Positions 40,773 through 50,040 of a DNA stretch of 64,000 bases are shown piece by piece. The translations under genes and the position numbers were made by a program. Below the pieces are notes generated by a model. The model had not been told where the DNA came from, ran no database searches, and saw only the letters and a program-made list of their open reading frames with translations. How positions within the stretch are numbered: position 1 is the stretch's first letter; each line of letters begins with the position of its first letter. The DNA comes from Alphaproteobacteria bacterium (GTDB lineage Bacteria; Pseudomonadota; Alphaproteobacteria; Caulobacterales; Hyphomonadaceae): contig WGLW01000025.1 in the NCBI GenBank assembly GCA_016125405.1, positions 1-64,000 on the forward strand, written 5' to 3'.

Positions 40773-42683
40773 ATGGACAGACTGGAACTGCTCGCCCTCG
40801 GCCGATCCGGCATCGATCTCTACGGTCAGGATGTCGGCGGCCGGCTCGAGGACTGTTCCGGCTTTGCCAAATATGTCGGGGGCAGCCCTACAAATACCGC
40901 GATAGGCGCATCGAGGCTGGGGTTGAGGGCAGGGCTCATCTCGCGGGTGGGCGCCGATCATATGGGCCGCTTCGTTCGCGAACAGCTCTTGCGCGAAGGC
41001 GTCGATGTCCGCGGGGTGATCCCTGACCCGGAGCGATTGACTGCGCTTGTATTGCTCGGGCTTCGCGACCGCGAGACCTTTCCCCTGATCTTCTATCGAG
41101 AAAACTGCGCCGACATGGCCCTGTCAGCAGAAGACATCGATCCTGAATTTGTTGCCAGGGCCGGGACATTGCTGATCAACGGGACGCATCTGTCCCGTCC
41201 AGGTGTCTATGAGGCGTCGTTGCGTGCGGCGAGCCTGATAAAGGACGCTGGCGGACGCGTCGTCCTGGACGTCGACTATCGACCCGTCCTGTGGGGCCTT
41301 GCGCCACGCGACATGGGCGAGAACAGGTTCGTGGCGCATGTCGCGGTGACTGAGGTCTTCCAGCGGATTCTGCCGATGTGCGATCTTGTCGTGGGCACCG
41401 AGGAGGAGATGCATATCCTTGGCGGCGATACCGACACGATCACGGCGCTTCGCGCTGTTCGCAAGAGAACGCAAGCCGTTCTCGTCTGCAAGCTTGGTCC
41501 CAAAGGCTGCGCGGCGTTCCCTGAAGACGTGCCGGACATCGTGAACGAGGGGATATACGTCCCCGGGTTCGAGGTGGAGGTCTTCAATGTGCTCGGCGCA
41601 GGGGACGCCTTCATGGCCGGGTTTCTGCGGGGTTGGCTTCGCGATCTGCCGCTCGCAGAATGCTGTCGTTTTGGGAATGCCTGCGGCGCGATCGTGGTGT
41701 CCAGGCACGGCTGCGCGCCAGCCATGCCGACCTGGGTCGAACTTGAGGCCTTCCTTGCGAATGACAAGCGCCCATACCGACTGCGGGATGACGTCGAGCT
41801 TGCGCACATACATTGGGCGAGCACGCGCGCGCGGCGCTATGAGGACCTGACCATCCTCGCCGTGGACCATCGAAGCCAGTTCGAGGACATCTCGGCGGAC
41901 GTCGGGGCCGACCCCGCGCGCATCTCCCGGTTCAAGGAGCTGGCGTTATCGGCTTTGGATAAGGTAGCGCAAGGCGATCCTGGTTTTGGCATCCTGCTTG
42001 ACGGGCGGCACGGTTTCGATGCGCTCGCTGCGGCTGGCGAGCATCCTTATTGGGTTGGACGCTGCATCGAGGTGCCGCGATCCCGCCCGCTGGAATTTGA
42101 GTCCTCCCCGGACGTCGCCACCGAGCTTGCGACTTGGCCGCTCAACCAGGTGGTGAAGGTGCTGGTCTTCTACCATCCGGACGATGAGGTGCAGCTGCGC
42201 GAGCGGCAGGAACGACAAATTCTGCGGTTGTTTGACGCCTGCCGGAAGACAAGACACGAACTTCTGCTCGAGATCATTCCGCCCAGCGGCATGGAAACGG
42301 ACGAGACAACTGTCGTGCGCGCAATGGATCGGTTTTATGATCTTGGCGTCAGGCCCGACTGGTGGAAGCTGGAACCGGCGGCTGATCCAGCGATCTGGCG
42401 CAAGGTTGAAGATGTGATTCAGCGACGTGATCCATTGTGTCGTGGCGCTCTGATTCTGGGACTTGAGCAGTCCGTGGAGGCGCTGGAAGCGGCCTTTGCG
42501 GCAACCGCTCACATTAACGTTGTGAAGGGTTTCGCCATCGGTCGGGCCATTTGGCATCGGTCCGCGCTGGATTGGTTGTCGGGCAAGATCGACGACGCGG
42601 CTGTTGAGAACGAGCTTGCGACAAACTTCAGCCGACTGGCGAGCGCCTGGCGCCGCAGTCGCCAGAAGGAAAGCGTCGCGTGA
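40773..42683 (+). CDS. iolC: Fused 5-dehydro-2-deoxygluconokinase / DUF2090 aldolase-like protein (IolC)
   Basis: This is a 636-residue fusion. The N-terminal PfkB kinase (about 1-325) has the substrate motif FAKYVGGSPTNTAIGASRLG and the catalytic GAGDAF loop (NVLGAGDAFMAGFLRG). The C-terminal DUF2090 domain (about 335-630, opening LTILAVDHRSQFEDI) is the class I aldolase-like part annotated in proteobacteria as the phosphogluconate aldolase. The two steps phosphorylate 5-dehydro-2-deoxygluconate and split it to dihydroxyacetone phosphate and malonate semialdehyde. The start at 40773 follows GGCGGAGG; an in-frame ATG at 40743 lacks a ribosome site. No separate iolJ is needed. Confidence 0.93.
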   Translation: MDRLELLALGRSGIDLYGQDVGGRLEDCSGFAKYVGGSPTNTAIGASRLGLRAGLISRVGADHMGRFVREQLLREGVDVRGVIPDPERLTALVLLGLRDRETFPLIFYRENCADMALSAEDIDPEFVARAGTLLINGTHLSRPGVYEASLRAASLIKDAGGRVVLDVDYRPVLWGLAPRDMGENRFVAHVAVTEVFQRILPMCDLVVGTEEEMHILGGDTDTITALRAVRKRTQAVLVCKLGPKGCAAFPEDVPDIVNEGIYVPGFEVEVFNVLGAGDAFMAGFLRGWLRDLPLAECCRFGNACGAIVVSRHGCAPAMPTWVELEAFLANDKRPYRLRDDVELAHIHWASTRARRYEDLTILAVDHRSQFEDISADVGADPARISRFKELALSALDKVAQGDPGFGILLDGRHGFDALAAAGEHPYWVGRCIEVPRSRPLEFESSPDVATELATWPLNQVVKVLVFYHPDDEVQLRERQERQILRLFDACRKTRHELLLEIIPPSGMETDETTVVRAMDRFYDLGVRPDWWKLEPAADPAIWRKVEDVIQRRDPLCRGALILGLEQSVEALEAAFAATAHINVVKGFAIGRAIWHRSALDWLSGKIDDAAVENELATNFSRLASAWRRSRQKESVA

Positions 42684-44539
42684 ACGCGATGATCCGCCTT
42701 ACAGCCGCGCAAGCCATGGTTCGCTGGCTGGGCGCACAACGCGTCGAGAGTGAAGGAGAGGTTCAGCCCTACTTCGCGGGATGTTGGGCGATATTCGGGC
42801 ATGGAAATGTCGCCGGGTTGGGCGAGGCGCTCGCGTCGGCAGGCGACCTCATTCCAACCTGGCGCGCCCACAACGAGCAGGCGATGGCGCACGCTGCGAT
42901 CGCTTTCGCCAAACAATCGCGTCGACGTCGCGCCATGGTGTGCACGACCTCTGTTGGTCCGGGCGCAACAAACATGGTGACCGCCGCGGCTTTGGCGCAT
43001 GTCAATCGATTGCCGGTCCTGCTGGTCCCGGGCGACATCTTCGCCGGCCGTCGACCTGATCCAGTGCTTCAGCAGGTGGAGAATTTCTCCGACGCAACGG
43101 TTTCCGCCAATGACTGCTTCAGGCCAGTTTCGAGATACTTTGACCGCATCACCCGTGCCGAACAGTTGCTGGCGTCCCTGCCTCGGGCGATGTCGGTACT
43201 GACCGATCCGGCACAGTGCGGCCCGGCGACAATCGCCTTCTGTCAGGATGTGCAGGCCGAGGCGGCTGATTGGCCGGAGGCGTTTTTTGCGCCGCGAACC
43301 TGGCGACTTCGCAGGCAGTCGCCAGACAGCCGCGAAATCGCCGATCTGGTCGATCTGCTGACGCGTGCAAAACGACCCATGATTGTGGCCGGCGGGGGCG
43401 TTCGATACGCGGGAGCCGAGACGAGGCTCCGCGAATTTGCGTCACGGTTTGTCATCCCTGTGGCCGAGACGCAGGCCGGGAAGGGAGCGCTGGTCTGGGA
43501 TGATCCGATGAGTGTCGGCGCAGTCGGCGTGACCGGAACATCTGCAGCAAATGCCTTGGTGCGACAGGCGGACCTCGTTATTGGCGTCGGTACGCGGCTT
43601 CAGGACTTCACCACCGGTTCGGCGGCGTTGATTCCCGTGGAAGGCCAGCGCCTGGTGCAGATCAATGTCGCAGGTTTCGACGCCCACAAGCACGGCGCCT
43701 TGGCGGTGGTCGGCGACGCTGATGCGACACTTGATATCCTGTCGTCTGCGTTGGGACCTTGGCGTACGCCGTCGGCGTGGACAGCGAAGGCGCGAAGACT
43801 GACAGACGAGTGGACGGTTGCGGCGGACGCCGCGATGAAGGCTCCGGCCGAGCAACACCTTCCAACCGACGCGCAGGTGCTTGGCGCCGTCTGGCGACAG
43901 ACAAATGAAGATACAGTGGTCGTTGCGGCCGCTGGCGGCCTGCCGGGGGAGCTGCATCGCCTCTGGCGCACCCGCTCGGTCGGCGGCTATCACGTGGAAT
44001 ACGGCTATTCGTGCATGGGCTACGAGATCGCCGGAGCGCTTGGCGTCAAGATGGCTGCGCCGGAGCGCGACGTGCATGTCGTGCTCGGCGACGGCAGCTA
44101 CCTGATGATGAATTCCGAGATCGCGACCTCGGTCATGCTCGGGCTGAAGCTGACGATAACGGTTCTGGACAATCGCGGCTTCGGTTGCATCAACCGGTTG
44201 CAGCAAAGCGTCGGCGGCCGGCCATTCAACAACCTGCTTTCGGACACCGAACAGGTTGTGGCGCCAGACATCGATTTCGCGGCGCATGCTGCAAGCCTCG
44301 GGGCAAAGGCGGAAAAGGTCGCTGGCATTGCCGAGCTGGAGGCGGCGCTGCACCGCGCGGCCGGGGAGGAAAGCACGGTAGTCATCGTGATCGACACCGA
44401 TCCGGACCGGACGTCAGAAATCGGCGGGGCGTGGTGGGATGTTGCGGTGCCGGAGGTGTCAGAGCGCCCGGAAGTTCGCGCCGCCCGGGCGACTTATGAC
44501 GCGGCGCTCTCCGCCAGAGCGCGAGGAGAGAAGCCATGA
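42680..44539 (+). CDS. iolD: 3D-trihydroxycyclohexane-1,2-dione hydrolase (IolD)
   Basis: This is a 619-residue thiamine-diphosphate enzyme that opens the inositol ring of the diketone intermediate. The N-terminal domain has the cofactor-activating glutamate in WRAHNEQAMAHAA, and the C-terminal domain has the ThDP motif LGDGSYLMMNSEIATSV through LDNRGFGCINRLQ. The start is GTG 42680, forming a GTGA overlap with the iolC stop; AAGGA lies eight bases ahead. ATG 42689 is the alternative. Length and motifs fit IolD rather than acetolactate synthase. Confidence 0.95.
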   Translation: MNAMIRLTAAQAMVRWLGAQRVESEGEVQPYFAGCWAIFGHGNVAGLGEALASAGDLIPTWRAHNEQAMAHAAIAFAKQSRRRRAMVCTTSVGPGATNMVTAAALAHVNRLPVLLVPGDIFAGRRPDPVLQQVENFSDATVSANDCFRPVSRYFDRITRAEQLLASLPRAMSVLTDPAQCGPATIAFCQDVQAEAADWPEAFFAPRTWRLRRQSPDSREIADLVDLLTRAKRPMIVAGGGVRYAGAETRLREFASRFVIPVAETQAGKGALVWDDPMSVGAVGVTGTSAANALVRQADLVIGVGTRLQDFTTGSAALIPVEGQRLVQINVAGFDAHKHGALAVVGDADATLDILSSALGPWRTPSAWTAKARRLTDEWTVAADAAMKAPAEQHLPTDAQVLGAVWRQTNEDTVVVAAAGGLPGELHRLWRTRSVGGYHVEYGYSCMGYEIAGALGVKMAAPERDVHVVLGDGSYLMMNSEIATSVMLGLKLTITVLDNRGFGCINRLQQSVGGRPFNNLLSDTEQVVAPDIDFAAHAASLGAKAEKVAGIAELEAALHRAAGEESTVVIVIDTDPDRTSEIGGAWWDVAVPEVSERPEVRAARATYDAALSARARGEKP

Positions 44540-45435
44540 GTATCCGCTTTGGCGTGAGCCCGATTGCATGGGCCAATGACGACATGCCGGAACTGGGCGG
44601 CGATACGCCGGTTGAAACGATCCTGTCCGATGCTGATGCGATCGGCTTCCAGGGCGTCGAACTGGGCGGCCGGTTTCCACGTGAGCCGAAAGTGTTGAAG
44701 ACCATGCTGGGCCATCACGGACTCGATCTCGTGGCGGGCTGGTATTCGAGTTCGCTGCTGACCCGCAAGGTTGACGAGGAGATCGCCGCCGCGCAGGACC
44801 ACCTGCGGCTACTGAAGGCGACGGGCGTTGGGGTCTGGGTGCACGCCGAGACGTCGAATGCGATCCACGGCCTGAAGGGCGCGCCGCTGAGCACGACGCC
44901 GCGTCTGGACGAAAAGACCTGGAAGGTCTTCGCAGATCGCGTGACAGAGTTCGCGGACTACATCTCGGGTCAGGGATTGCGGTTCGCCTATCACCACCAT
45001 CTCGGCACCGTCGTCGAGCGAGGGCAGGATCTCGATACCTTTCTTGGGTCTACCGGTGACGCTGTCGGCCTGACGCTAGACACCGGCCATGCGGCGCTTG
45101 GCGGGATTGATGCTGTCGCCGTCATACGCCGGCATGCGGACCGGATCGCGCATGTGCATTGCAAGGACGTGCGGCCAGAGGTGTTCGAGCGCGTCGAGTC
45201 CGGGAACCAGAGTTTTCTCGACGGCGTTCTGGCCGGAATGTTCACGGTGCCCGGCGACGGTTCACTGGATTTCGACGCCGTGATGCACGCGCTGGCGGCT
45301 GTCGGTTACGACGGCTGGATCGTGATCGAAGCTGAACAGGATCCGGCCATCGCTCCGCCGAAGCCCTATGGTGAATTGGGGCTTCAGACGCTTGTCGCGG
45401 CGGCCCGAAAGGCGGGCTTGAGGGAGGCGGTTTGA
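44536..45435 (+). CDS. iolE: myo-Inosose-2 dehydratase (IolE)
   Basis: This is a 299-residue TIM-barrel enzyme of the xylose-isomerase-like superfamily. The opening FGVSPIAWANDDMPELGGDTPVE is the IolE signature. Metal-binding residues appear in YHHHLGTVVE, LTLDTGHAALGG, HVHCKDVRP and VIEAEQDP. It dehydrates scyllo-inosose to the diketone used by IolD. The start overlaps the iolD stop as ATGA and its stop overlaps the iolB start by one base. Confidence 0.95.
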   Translation: MSIRFGVSPIAWANDDMPELGGDTPVETILSDADAIGFQGVELGGRFPREPKVLKTMLGHHGLDLVAGWYSSSLLTRKVDEEIAAAQDHLRLLKATGVGVWVHAETSNAIHGLKGAPLSTTPRLDEKTWKVFADRVTEFADYISGQGLRFAYHHHLGTVVERGQDLDTFLGSTGDAVGLTLDTGHAALGGIDAVAVIRRHADRIAHVHCKDVRPEVFERVESGNQSFLDGVLAGMFTVPGDGSLDFDAVMHALAAVGYDGWIVIEAEQDPAIAPPKPYGELGLQTLVAAARKAGLREAV

Positions 45436-46241
45436 TGTCGCGTCTGCGCGTACGGCCACAATCGCCGGACAAGAATGGCCGTGTGCTCTCGGTGACGCCC
45501 GAGAGCGCCGGATGGCGGCATGTGGGTTTCGCTGTTCACGCCATCGTGCCCGGCCAGACTGTTTCAGGCTGTGAGGCCGGGCGCGAGGTTTGCCTCGTCG
45601 TCCTGAAAGGCGCGGCTGACGTGCGGGTTGGCGATGACGTCCATTCACATGTCGGCGGCAGAAAGAGCGTGTTTGAGGATACGGCGCCGGGAGCTGTGTA
45701 CGTCCCCGCCGGCGTCGCGTGGAGCGTGACGGCAAGCGATACAGTCGAACTCGCCGTCTGTTCGGCGCCCGGCAAGGGCGGTCTCGCGGCGAGGCGGATT
45801 GATCCTGCCCGGATGACCGGCGAGGTTCGCGGAACGGGCACAAACCTGCGGCGAGTGCGAAACATCCTGCCGGAAACGGAGCCAGCCGAAGGCCTTCTTG
45901 TGGTTGAGGTGATCACGCCCGGCGGCCATTGGTCGAGCTATCCCCCGCACAAGCACGACACGGCCTCGCAGGGTGAGGAAACCCAGCTCGAGGAGACCTA
46001 TTATCATCGTCTCAATCCGCCTCAGGGTTTTGCGGTGCAGCGCGTTTACACCGACGACCGCTCGATCGATGAAACCGTCTCGGTGGAAGACGGCGACGTG
46101 GTGATGGTGCCGTGCGGCTACCACCCGGTCGGAGCACCGCATGGCTACGATCTCTACTACCTGAACGTGATGGCGGGACCGGAACGGCGATGGGTTTTCA
46201 GAAATGACCCCCACCACGAGTGGATCGTGAAGAAAGGCTAA
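45435..46241 (+). CDS. iolB: 5-Deoxy-glucuronate isomerase (IolB)
   Basis: This is a 268-residue bicupin isomerase converting 5-deoxyglucuronate to 5-dehydro-2-deoxygluconate. Family blocks are GGHWSSYPPHKHDT, LEETYYHRLNPPQGFAVQRVYTDD and VMVPCGYHPVGAPHGYDLYYLNVMAG, containing the metal histidines and glutamate. ATG 45435 forms TGATG with the iolE stop and has GGAGG seven bases ahead. An upstream TTG is less likely. The first cupin half is shortened in recognisable motifs, which is normal for the family. Confidence 0.95.
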   Translation: MSRLRVRPQSPDKNGRVLSVTPESAGWRHVGFAVHAIVPGQTVSGCEAGREVCLVVLKGAADVRVGDDVHSHVGGRKSVFEDTAPGAVYVPAGVAWSVTASDTVELAVCSAPGKGGLAARRIDPARMTGEVRGTGTNLRRVRNILPETEPAEGLLVVEVITPGGHWSSYPPHKHDTASQGEETQLEETYYHRLNPPQGFAVQRVYTDDRSIDETVSVEDGDVVMVPCGYHPVGAPHGYDLYYLNVMAGPERRWVFRNDPHHEWIVKKG

Positions 46242-46244
46242 TCC

Positions 46245-47744
46245 GTGCGCACACTTTCGCATCTTATCGGCGGCAAAGCTGTCGCCGGCGAATCCGATCG
46301 CTTGGGCGATGTCTTCGATCCCAACACGGGTCAGGTGCAAGCTCGGGTGCGACTGGCAAGCGCGGCCGATGTGGCTGTGGCGGTGGAGAACGCCAAGCTG
46401 GCGCAACCTGCATGGACCCAGACGAATCCCCAGCGTCGCGCACGTGTGTTGTTCGAGTTCAAGCGCCTGCTGGAACGCGATATGACGGCGCTCGCGGAGC
46501 TTCTTGCGAGCGAACACGGGAAGGTCCTCTCCGACGCCAAGGGCGACATCCAGAGAGGGCTTGAAGTGATCGAGTTCGCCTGCGGCATCCCTCATTTGCT
46601 CAAGGGGGAATATACTCGAGGCGCCGGGCCGGGGATCGATGTCTATTCGGCGCGTGAGGCGCTGGGCGTCGTCGCAGGCATCACGCCTTTCAATTTCCCG
46701 GCGATGATACCGATGTGGATGGTTGGTCCCGCAATCGCGGCGGGGAACGCCTTCATTCTCAAGCCTTCGGAACGCACGCCTTCCGTTACCGCGCGGTTGG
46801 CGGAGCTGATGCTCGAAGCCGGATTGCCGCCCGGTATCCTTAATCTGGTGAACGGCGACAAGGTGGCCGTCGACGCCATTCTGGATCATCCGGACATCAA
46901 GGCGGTCAGCTTTGTGGGGTCGTCAGACATCGCACAGGCGGTCTATGCGCGCGCCACAGCAAATGGAAAACGTTGCCAGGCGATGGGCGGCGCCAAGAAC
47001 CACGGGATCGTACTTCCGGACGCCGATCTGGATCAGGCGGTCGCGGATATCGTTGGGGCCGCCTATGGTTCGGCAGGCGAACGCTGCATGGCGCTGCCCG
47101 TAGTGGTGGCTGTGGGCAAGAGCACAGCTCGGGCGTTGCGCGCGCGACTAGCGGAAGCCGCCGAAGGGCTACGGGTTGGACGCTCTTTGGATCCGGATGC
47201 CCACTTTGGTCCCGTAGTTTCGGCGCAGCACCGTGCCCGCATTGAGAGCTACATTGATATGGCCGTGCGGGAGGGCGCTGAGCTCGTTGTGGATGGTCGC
47301 CGGCTTGCACTGCAGGGGCATGAGGGCGGGTTCTTCATTGGTCCGACGCTGCTCGATCACGTCACACCGGGTATGCGATCGTATCATGACGAGATCTTCG
47401 GCCCCGTTCTCCAGCTGATGCGTACCGACACGCTTGAAGAAGCACTCGCTCTGCCAACGGCGCATCAGTACGGAAATGGCGTCGCGCTCTTCACCCGGGA
47501 CGGGGATGCCGCGCGGGAGTTCTGCGATCGGGTTGAAGTCGGCATGGTCGGCGTGAACGTGCCAATCCCTGTCCCCGTAGCGTATCATTCATTCGGCGGC
47601 TGGAAGCGGTCGGGTTTCGGCGACCTCAACCAATACGGAATGGATGGCGTGAGGTTCTACACGCGGCAGAAGATAGTCACCCAGCGATGGCCGAGGGCAG
47701 GCGCTGCGGTTGGTTCGAGCTTTGTCATTCCAACCATGAACTGA
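46245..47744 (+). CDS. iolA: CoA-acylating methylmalonate-semialdehyde dehydrogenase (IolA/MmsA)
   Basis: This is a 499-residue aldehyde dehydrogenase. It has the cofactor pocket ITPFNFPAMIPMWM, the glycine motif SFVGSSDIAQ, and the catalytic cysteine in GSAGERCMALP (about residue 284). The cysteine context ERCMAL and NVPIPVPVAYHSFGGWK are specific to the CoA-acylating MmsA/IolA group. It converts malonate semialdehyde from the pathway to acetyl-CoA and CO2. The GTG start at 46245 has AAAGG ahead and lies three bases after the iolB stop. Confidence 0.94.
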   Translation: MRTLSHLIGGKAVAGESDRLGDVFDPNTGQVQARVRLASAADVAVAVENAKLAQPAWTQTNPQRRARVLFEFKRLLERDMTALAELLASEHGKVLSDAKGDIQRGLEVIEFACGIPHLLKGEYTRGAGPGIDVYSAREALGVVAGITPFNFPAMIPMWMVGPAIAAGNAFILKPSERTPSVTARLAELMLEAGLPPGILNLVNGDKVAVDAILDHPDIKAVSFVGSSDIAQAVYARATANGKRCQAMGGAKNHGIVLPDADLDQAVADIVGAAYGSAGERCMALPVVVAVGKSTARALRARLAEAAEGLRVGRSLDPDAHFGPVVSAQHRARIESYIDMAVREGAELVVDGRRLALQGHEGGFFIGPTLLDHVTPGMRSYHDEIFGPVLQLMRTDTLEEALALPTAHQYGNGVALFTRDGDAAREFCDRVEVGMVGVNVPIPVPVAYHSFGGWKRSGFGDLNQYGMDGVRFYTRQKIVTQRWPRAGAAVGSSFVIPTMN

Positions 47745-49558
47745 TGAAAGCCCGCAACCCGCGATACCTCGCCGCTGCGGTGAAACGATTCGTCAATCTC
47801 AAGCGCCCGCCATATTCGATTGACCTGTCGCGATCGTTGCGATTGCTTCGGCGTCAACTCCGGGCAAGCGAGATGTGGTTCATCGCTCTCGCCGTCATGA
47901 TCGGCGGCGCGGCGGGGCTGCTGTCCGTACTGCAGAACGACATTGCGGATAGCTTGCAGGCATTTCTGTACCAGGCCCCCGGCGCGCATATCGACGCCCT
48001 GCCGTACGTTCCGCCCAGCTCGCTGATCTGGCTGCCGATCGGCGGTGTGATCCTGGGAATGATCGCCTGGCAAGTCCAGCGATCGCGCACGAGGCCGCTA
48101 ATCGATGTTGTCGAAGCGAACGCGCTCTACGGCGGTTTGCTTTCGCTACGAGACAGCGCGATCGTCTGTGTTCAGACCTGGCTTTCAAACGGATTCGGCG
48201 GCTCGGTAGGCTTGGAGGCTGCATATGCCCAGTCTGGAGGGGCCGCTGCTTCGGCGATCGGACAGGCGCTGCGCGTTCGACGCCAGGATCTTCGCACACT
48301 ACTGGGCGCTGGAGCTGGTGCAGCTATAGGCGCTGCTTTTGGAGCGCCGCTAACCGGCGCATTCTATGCATTCGAGATCGTTATCGGGTCCTACGCACCC
48401 TCCATGATTGCGCCGGTAGCGGCCGCATGTCTTGCGAGCGTTCTTGTCGCGACGAGCCTGGGCGCTGCGCCCTATTCGCTTCACGTGCATGTCCTGCAAG
48501 CGCCCGGGGCCTGGGACTACGTCACTTTTGCCGGTCTCGGCTTCATCTCAGCTCTCGTCGGCATAGCAGTCATGCGCTTGGCGGCCCGGGTGGATTCCTT
48601 GGTTCAAAAATCCGGCCTTCCTGTCTGGATCCGGCCGTTTTGTGGTGGAGTTATACTTGCCGTTCTCGGCTTCGTGCAGCCTCAAACACTTTCATCCGGT
48701 CATGGAGCGCTCACCCAGGACCTGACCGGAAAGTTGGCGATTGACGTTCTCACGGGCATATTCCTTCTCAAGGCGTGTGCATCAATCGTGTCGCTGGGCT
48801 TCGGTTTTCGGGGCGGGTTGTTCTTCGCGTCTTTATTGCTGGGAGCTTTGCTGGGGCAGATCTATGTCGATGCGCTTGTATCGATGGGCGCGCCGCTTGC
48901 GATGCAGCGTGACTCGGCCGCTCTGGTTGGAATGGGCTCTCTCGGTGTCGCGATCGTCGGCGGCCCACTCACAATGTCGTTTCTTGTGCTCGAGTCGACC
49001 CGCGATTTTGGCGTGTCCGCCGCGACGTTGGCGGCTTCACTCATCGGCAGCACCATCGTGCGCGAACGATTTGGTTATTCATTCTCTACATGGCGCCTGC
49101 ACCTTAGGGGAGAGACCATCCGGAGTGCGCGTGACGTGGGTTGGATGCGCAAGCTAACAGCTGGCCGCATGATGCGGACAAGCTTTTCGACAATTGCAGC
49201 TGGCGCCACGATTGCCGAGTTTCGGAGGCGCTTTCCGCTCGGTTCCAGAACCTTCGTTGTCGCGATCGACGAAACTCAGCACTACGCAGGCATTGCTCTT
49301 GTAGCTGACGCCTGGCGAGAGGGACGTAGCGAGGTTGAGTTGGTAGGCGCCATTGCCGGTCCCGCAACCTACACGCTGTCTCCGCAGAGCGACGTAGACG
49401 ACGTTATGCGCATGTTCGATCAGGCCGAAGCCGAGGAACTGGTCGTCGTCGATGGAGCTGGAAGCCCGATCGGCACTTTGTCTGAAGTATACGTTGCCCG
49501 CCGCTATGCGCGTGAGTTGGAAGAAGTGCACAACAGCGTGTTTGGCGAGAGACGATAG
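47744..49558 (+). CDS. ClC-type chloride channel/antiporter with C-terminal CBS-like domain
   Basis: This is a 604-residue ClC-family protein. The membrane part (about 40-420) carries FGGSVGLEAAYAQSG at the position of the usual GREGP selectivity/gate segment, then GAAIGAAFGAPLTGAFYAFE, the second-half GFGFRGGLFFASLLLGALLG (GxFxP-like region) and VGMGSLGVAIVGGPLTMSFLVLE. The C-terminal 130 residues look like CBS domains. The start ATG 47744 overlaps the iolA stop as TGATG, so it is co-translated with the iol genes. Why a halide channel closes this operon is unclear; charge or acid balance for anionic substrate uptake is one guess. Confidence 0.88.
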   Translation: MKARNPRYLAAAVKRFVNLKRPPYSIDLSRSLRLLRRQLRASEMWFIALAVMIGGAAGLLSVLQNDIADSLQAFLYQAPGAHIDALPYVPPSSLIWLPIGGVILGMIAWQVQRSRTRPLIDVVEANALYGGLLSLRDSAIVCVQTWLSNGFGGSVGLEAAYAQSGGAAASAIGQALRVRRQDLRTLLGAGAGAAIGAAFGAPLTGAFYAFEIVIGSYAPSMIAPVAAACLASVLVATSLGAAPYSLHVHVLQAPGAWDYVTFAGLGFISALVGIAVMRLAARVDSLVQKSGLPVWIRPFCGGVILAVLGFVQPQTLSSGHGALTQDLTGKLAIDVLTGIFLLKACASIVSLGFGFRGGLFFASLLLGALLGQIYVDALVSMGAPLAMQRDSAALVGMGSLGVAIVGGPLTMSFLVLESTRDFGVSAATLAASLIGSTIVRERFGYSFSTWRLHLRGETIRSARDVGWMRKLTAGRMMRTSFSTIAAGATIAEFRRRFPLGSRTFVVAIDETQHYAGIALVADAWREGRSEVELVGAIAGPATYTLSPQSDVDDVMRMFDQAEAEELVVVDGAGSPIGTLSEVYVARRYARELEEVHNSVFGERR

Positions 49559-50040
49559 CTCAGCATCTCACTCGTGAGGCGCCGGCCCTGCGAAGGGGCG
49601 GACCGCCGCGCTCCGAACGGTGGTTTCATCCCATGCAAGTCGCCATGGACACCGCCCGCCTTCAACAGGCCGACCGTTCAGCAGGCGGAACCTGCATGTC
49701 CTCGAGCCAGAAACATATGGGCTCGCGTTCAGCGACCGCCTCAAGGCGCCTTGGTTGCTGATGGATTGCCGCTCTTTGGGATAGCTCCGCTCGGTTTTTG
49801 CCGAGGCCCCGTCAAGGGCAGGCTTCCTGTCTGTGTCTCTCGTCGGATTACGCAAGGGCAAGCGCGCCATCCGGCCGAAGAGGCCCGTCAGGAACACCAA
49901 TTATTCGGGGTCATCAGGCTGGAACATTTCAATTATACAAAAAATGAAAAAAACAGTTCATTTTTTCCCCGCGCCCCTTTATGGTTGTCCGCAATGCGAC
50001 GCGAGACGCGCTTGAGACCTGAGATAATTGGGAGGATCCA
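49559..50040. promoter_or_regulatory. Intergenic/promoter region before the sugar-type TonB receptor
   Basis: These 482 bp have no convincing gene. The final 120 bp turn AT-rich and hold a perfect 10-bp inverted repeat (49939-49966). The receptor ribosome site GGGAGG precedes ATG 50041. Frames seen here are low-complexity and lack family features. Confidence 0.5.
49939..49966. promoter_or_regulatory. 28-bp palindrome upstream of the TonB receptor
   Basis: AAAAAATGAA, an eight-base spacer (AAAAACAG) and TTCATTTTTT make a perfect 10-bp inverted repeat 74 bp before the receptor start. A run of AAAAATGAAAAAAA is shared with the iol divergent region at 37575-37587, hinting at a common regulator, though simple AT-richness could explain it. 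It could be an operator or a terminator-like hairpin. Confidence 0.45.
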
